Below are positions 6,338 through 7,295 of a stretch of DNA of 7,295 bases, in pieces. Position numbers and translations under genes: made by a program. Source of the stretch: Actinomycetota bacterium (GTDB lineage Bacteria > Actinomycetota > Aquicultoria > Aquicultorales > Aquicultoraceae); contig JASEIR010000087.1 of the NCBI GenBank assembly GCA_030017355.1, positions 1-7,295 on the forward strand. Direction: 5' to 3'. The notes under the pieces were generated by a model that was not told where the DNA came from, did not search any database, and saw nothing but the letters and a program-made list of their open reading frames with translations. Position 1 is the first letter of the stretch. Each line of letters starts with the position of its first letter.

Positions 6338-7295
6338 TCATTCAAAAAACCCTTCCGGCTCGTCAGGTTCATAAATAGACGAGGGTTGGAAGGTTAAGCT
6401 CTCGGCTATTTCATTTACGTCTCTTAAATAGCCCTGTTCTAAGTTTATTTGCCGTAAAGTTGTAAAGTTTTCCTCAAAACAGCCGGTATCCGGTAAGTCG
6501 TAAGTCCTAGACATCCTTGGAGCATTTCCTTTAGTCTTAAGATAAGCAAATTGAGCATCTAAGTTGGTAAGCTCATAAATTAGGCTTTCTTCCTGCTCGT
6601 TCATGCTGTAAAAAGTGTATTTATCGCCGTCTTTTAGCTTCCACCAAAATGGATCGTACTCAAACATATACTTGGCAATTAGCTCTGCGTCTTGCCTATC
6701 GAGCCTAAAAATGATGAAGTTCTTGGCGTTGCTAAGTATGGTTGCTTTGAGGTTTTCAGGCAATTGCTTTAGGTTCTGGTGTGCTAGAGTAATGCTTAAG
6801 CCGTATTTTCTGGCTTCGCTTAATATCTCGGCAAAGGAATCGGTTGCATAGTTTTGAAATTCATCAACATATAAATACCAGGGTATGCGCTCTTGAGGCG
6901 GTAGGCTTTCCCTGCTCATGGCAGCCATCTGAATTTTGGCAACGAATAGTGCCCCTAAAAGATAAGAGTTGGTTCTAAGAGCACCTTTTGAAAGGTTTAT
7001 AAGCAAAACCTTTCCGGTGTCCATTATATTTCTAATATCAATGGTGCTTTTCTTGGATGAGAGCATCATTCTAATTCTGGGGTCGCTGGTAAAGGTTGAG
7101 ACTTTGTTTAAGGTGCTTTCAACGTTGCTTATCCGGTCTTTGTTCTCCCATCTTACAAAGCGGTTATGCCAGAAGATATGAACGGCTTCGTTTTTAACGT
7201 GCTTTATTGCTTCAGCCCTGAACTCCTGGTTGGTTAGGAGTGGTTCGATATCAAGCATGGTTCCGCCGGCTTCAATAAGGGTATAGACTGAGTTT
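6338..7295 (-). CDS. Type IV secretion/conjugation-type ATPase (VirD4/TraD-like), C-terminal 318 residues, partial
   Basis: This is the C-terminal part of a hexameric DNA-pumping or coupling ATPase of the VirD4/TraD/HerA-like group, expected at the inner membrane. The reverse-strand frame is open to the right edge. The Met encoded at 7258 is internal, because 12 further codons (ending LIEAGGT) precede it and fit the conserved run LIEAGGTMLDIEPLLT. Walker A and any membrane segments lie outside the window. Visible parts, numbered from the right edge: a strand VLLINLSKG (about 96-104), Walker B LYVDEFQNYATDSF (141-154), and a sensor-like segment LAHQNLKQLP (170-179) followed by NAKNFIIFRL. The tail is acidic and ends PEGFFE. 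The YVDEFQNYATDSF form and overall pattern are, from memory, frequent in Patescibacteria. The stop TGA (6340-6338) directly abuts the stop of the OLD gene. No terminator fits between them. Confidence 0.9.
   Translation of the reverse strand, partial: NSVYTLIEAGGTMLDIEPLLTNQEFRAEAIKHVKNEAVHIFWHNRFVRWENKDRISNVESTLNKVSTFTSDPRIRMMLSSKKSTIDIRNIMDTGKVLLINLSKGALRTNSYLLGALFVAKIQMAAMSRESLPPQERIPWYLYVDEFQNYATDSFAEILSEARKYGLSITLAHQNLKQLPENLKATILSNAKNFIIFRLDRQDAELIAKYMFEYDPFWWKLKDGDKYTFYSMNEQEESLIYELTNLDAQFAYLKTKGNAPRMSRTYDLPDTGCFEENFTTLRQINLEQGYLRDVNEIAESLTFQPSSIYEPDEPEGFFE

Noticed and set aside
1..7295. CRISPR array, tRNA, rRNA, insertion sequence or integrase
   Set aside because: I saw no regularly spaced repeats, no cloverleaf-like segment, no transposase or integrase motifs and no terminal repeats with target duplications.

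Overview
The window reads as an accessory (defence-type) segment of a bacterial chromosome. The best guess is a Patescibacteria (CPR) genome, because the gene cut by the right edge is the C-terminal part of a VirD4/TraD-like type IV secretion ATPase of the kind common in those genomes, with a characteristic YVDEFQNYATDSF stretch. No in-frame TGA occurs in the long reading frames and one gene ends with TGA, so the standard bacterial code (table 11) fits, not the recoded code 25. Base composition is moderately A+T-rich, most visibly in the OLD-type gene.

Layout. (1) 1-3721, minus strand: a two-gene restriction-modification operon. A long beta-class type III-like DNA methyltransferase (Mod, about 850 aa) is followed by a DEAH-box restriction helicase (Res), whose ATG overlaps the Mod stop by one base and whose C-terminal part lies beyond the left edge. 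(2) 3722-3991: a gene-poor divergent control region with candidate minus-strand -10 boxes, a 9-bp inverted repeat around the expected Mod transcription start, a possible 22-codon reading frame with a good ribosome site, and a compact hairpin. (3) 3992-4578, plus strand: one small membrane-anchored protein gene apparently broken by a -1 frame change near 4337-4343, leaving 117-aa and 74-aa reading frames. (4) 4579-4675: candidate promoter, a hairpin followed by a T-rich tract, and the ribosome site of the next gene. (5) 4676-6337, plus strand: an OLD-family ATPase/TOPRIM nuclease, complete. (6) 6338-7295, minus strand: the 3' part of the type IV secretion-like ATPase gene, its stop codon directly abutting that of the OLD gene.

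How they fit together. Mod and Res almost certainly form one restriction-modification complex. Mod recognises and methylates the site; Res uses ATP to translocate on and cut unmodified DNA. The OLD nuclease is a separate anti-phage type gene with its own promoter; no GajB-like UvrD helicase partner lies beside it in the window. The combination of R-M, OLD nuclease, a decayed small gene and a conjugation/secretion ATPase suggests a defence island next to, or carried by, DNA-transfer genes. That last link is inference.
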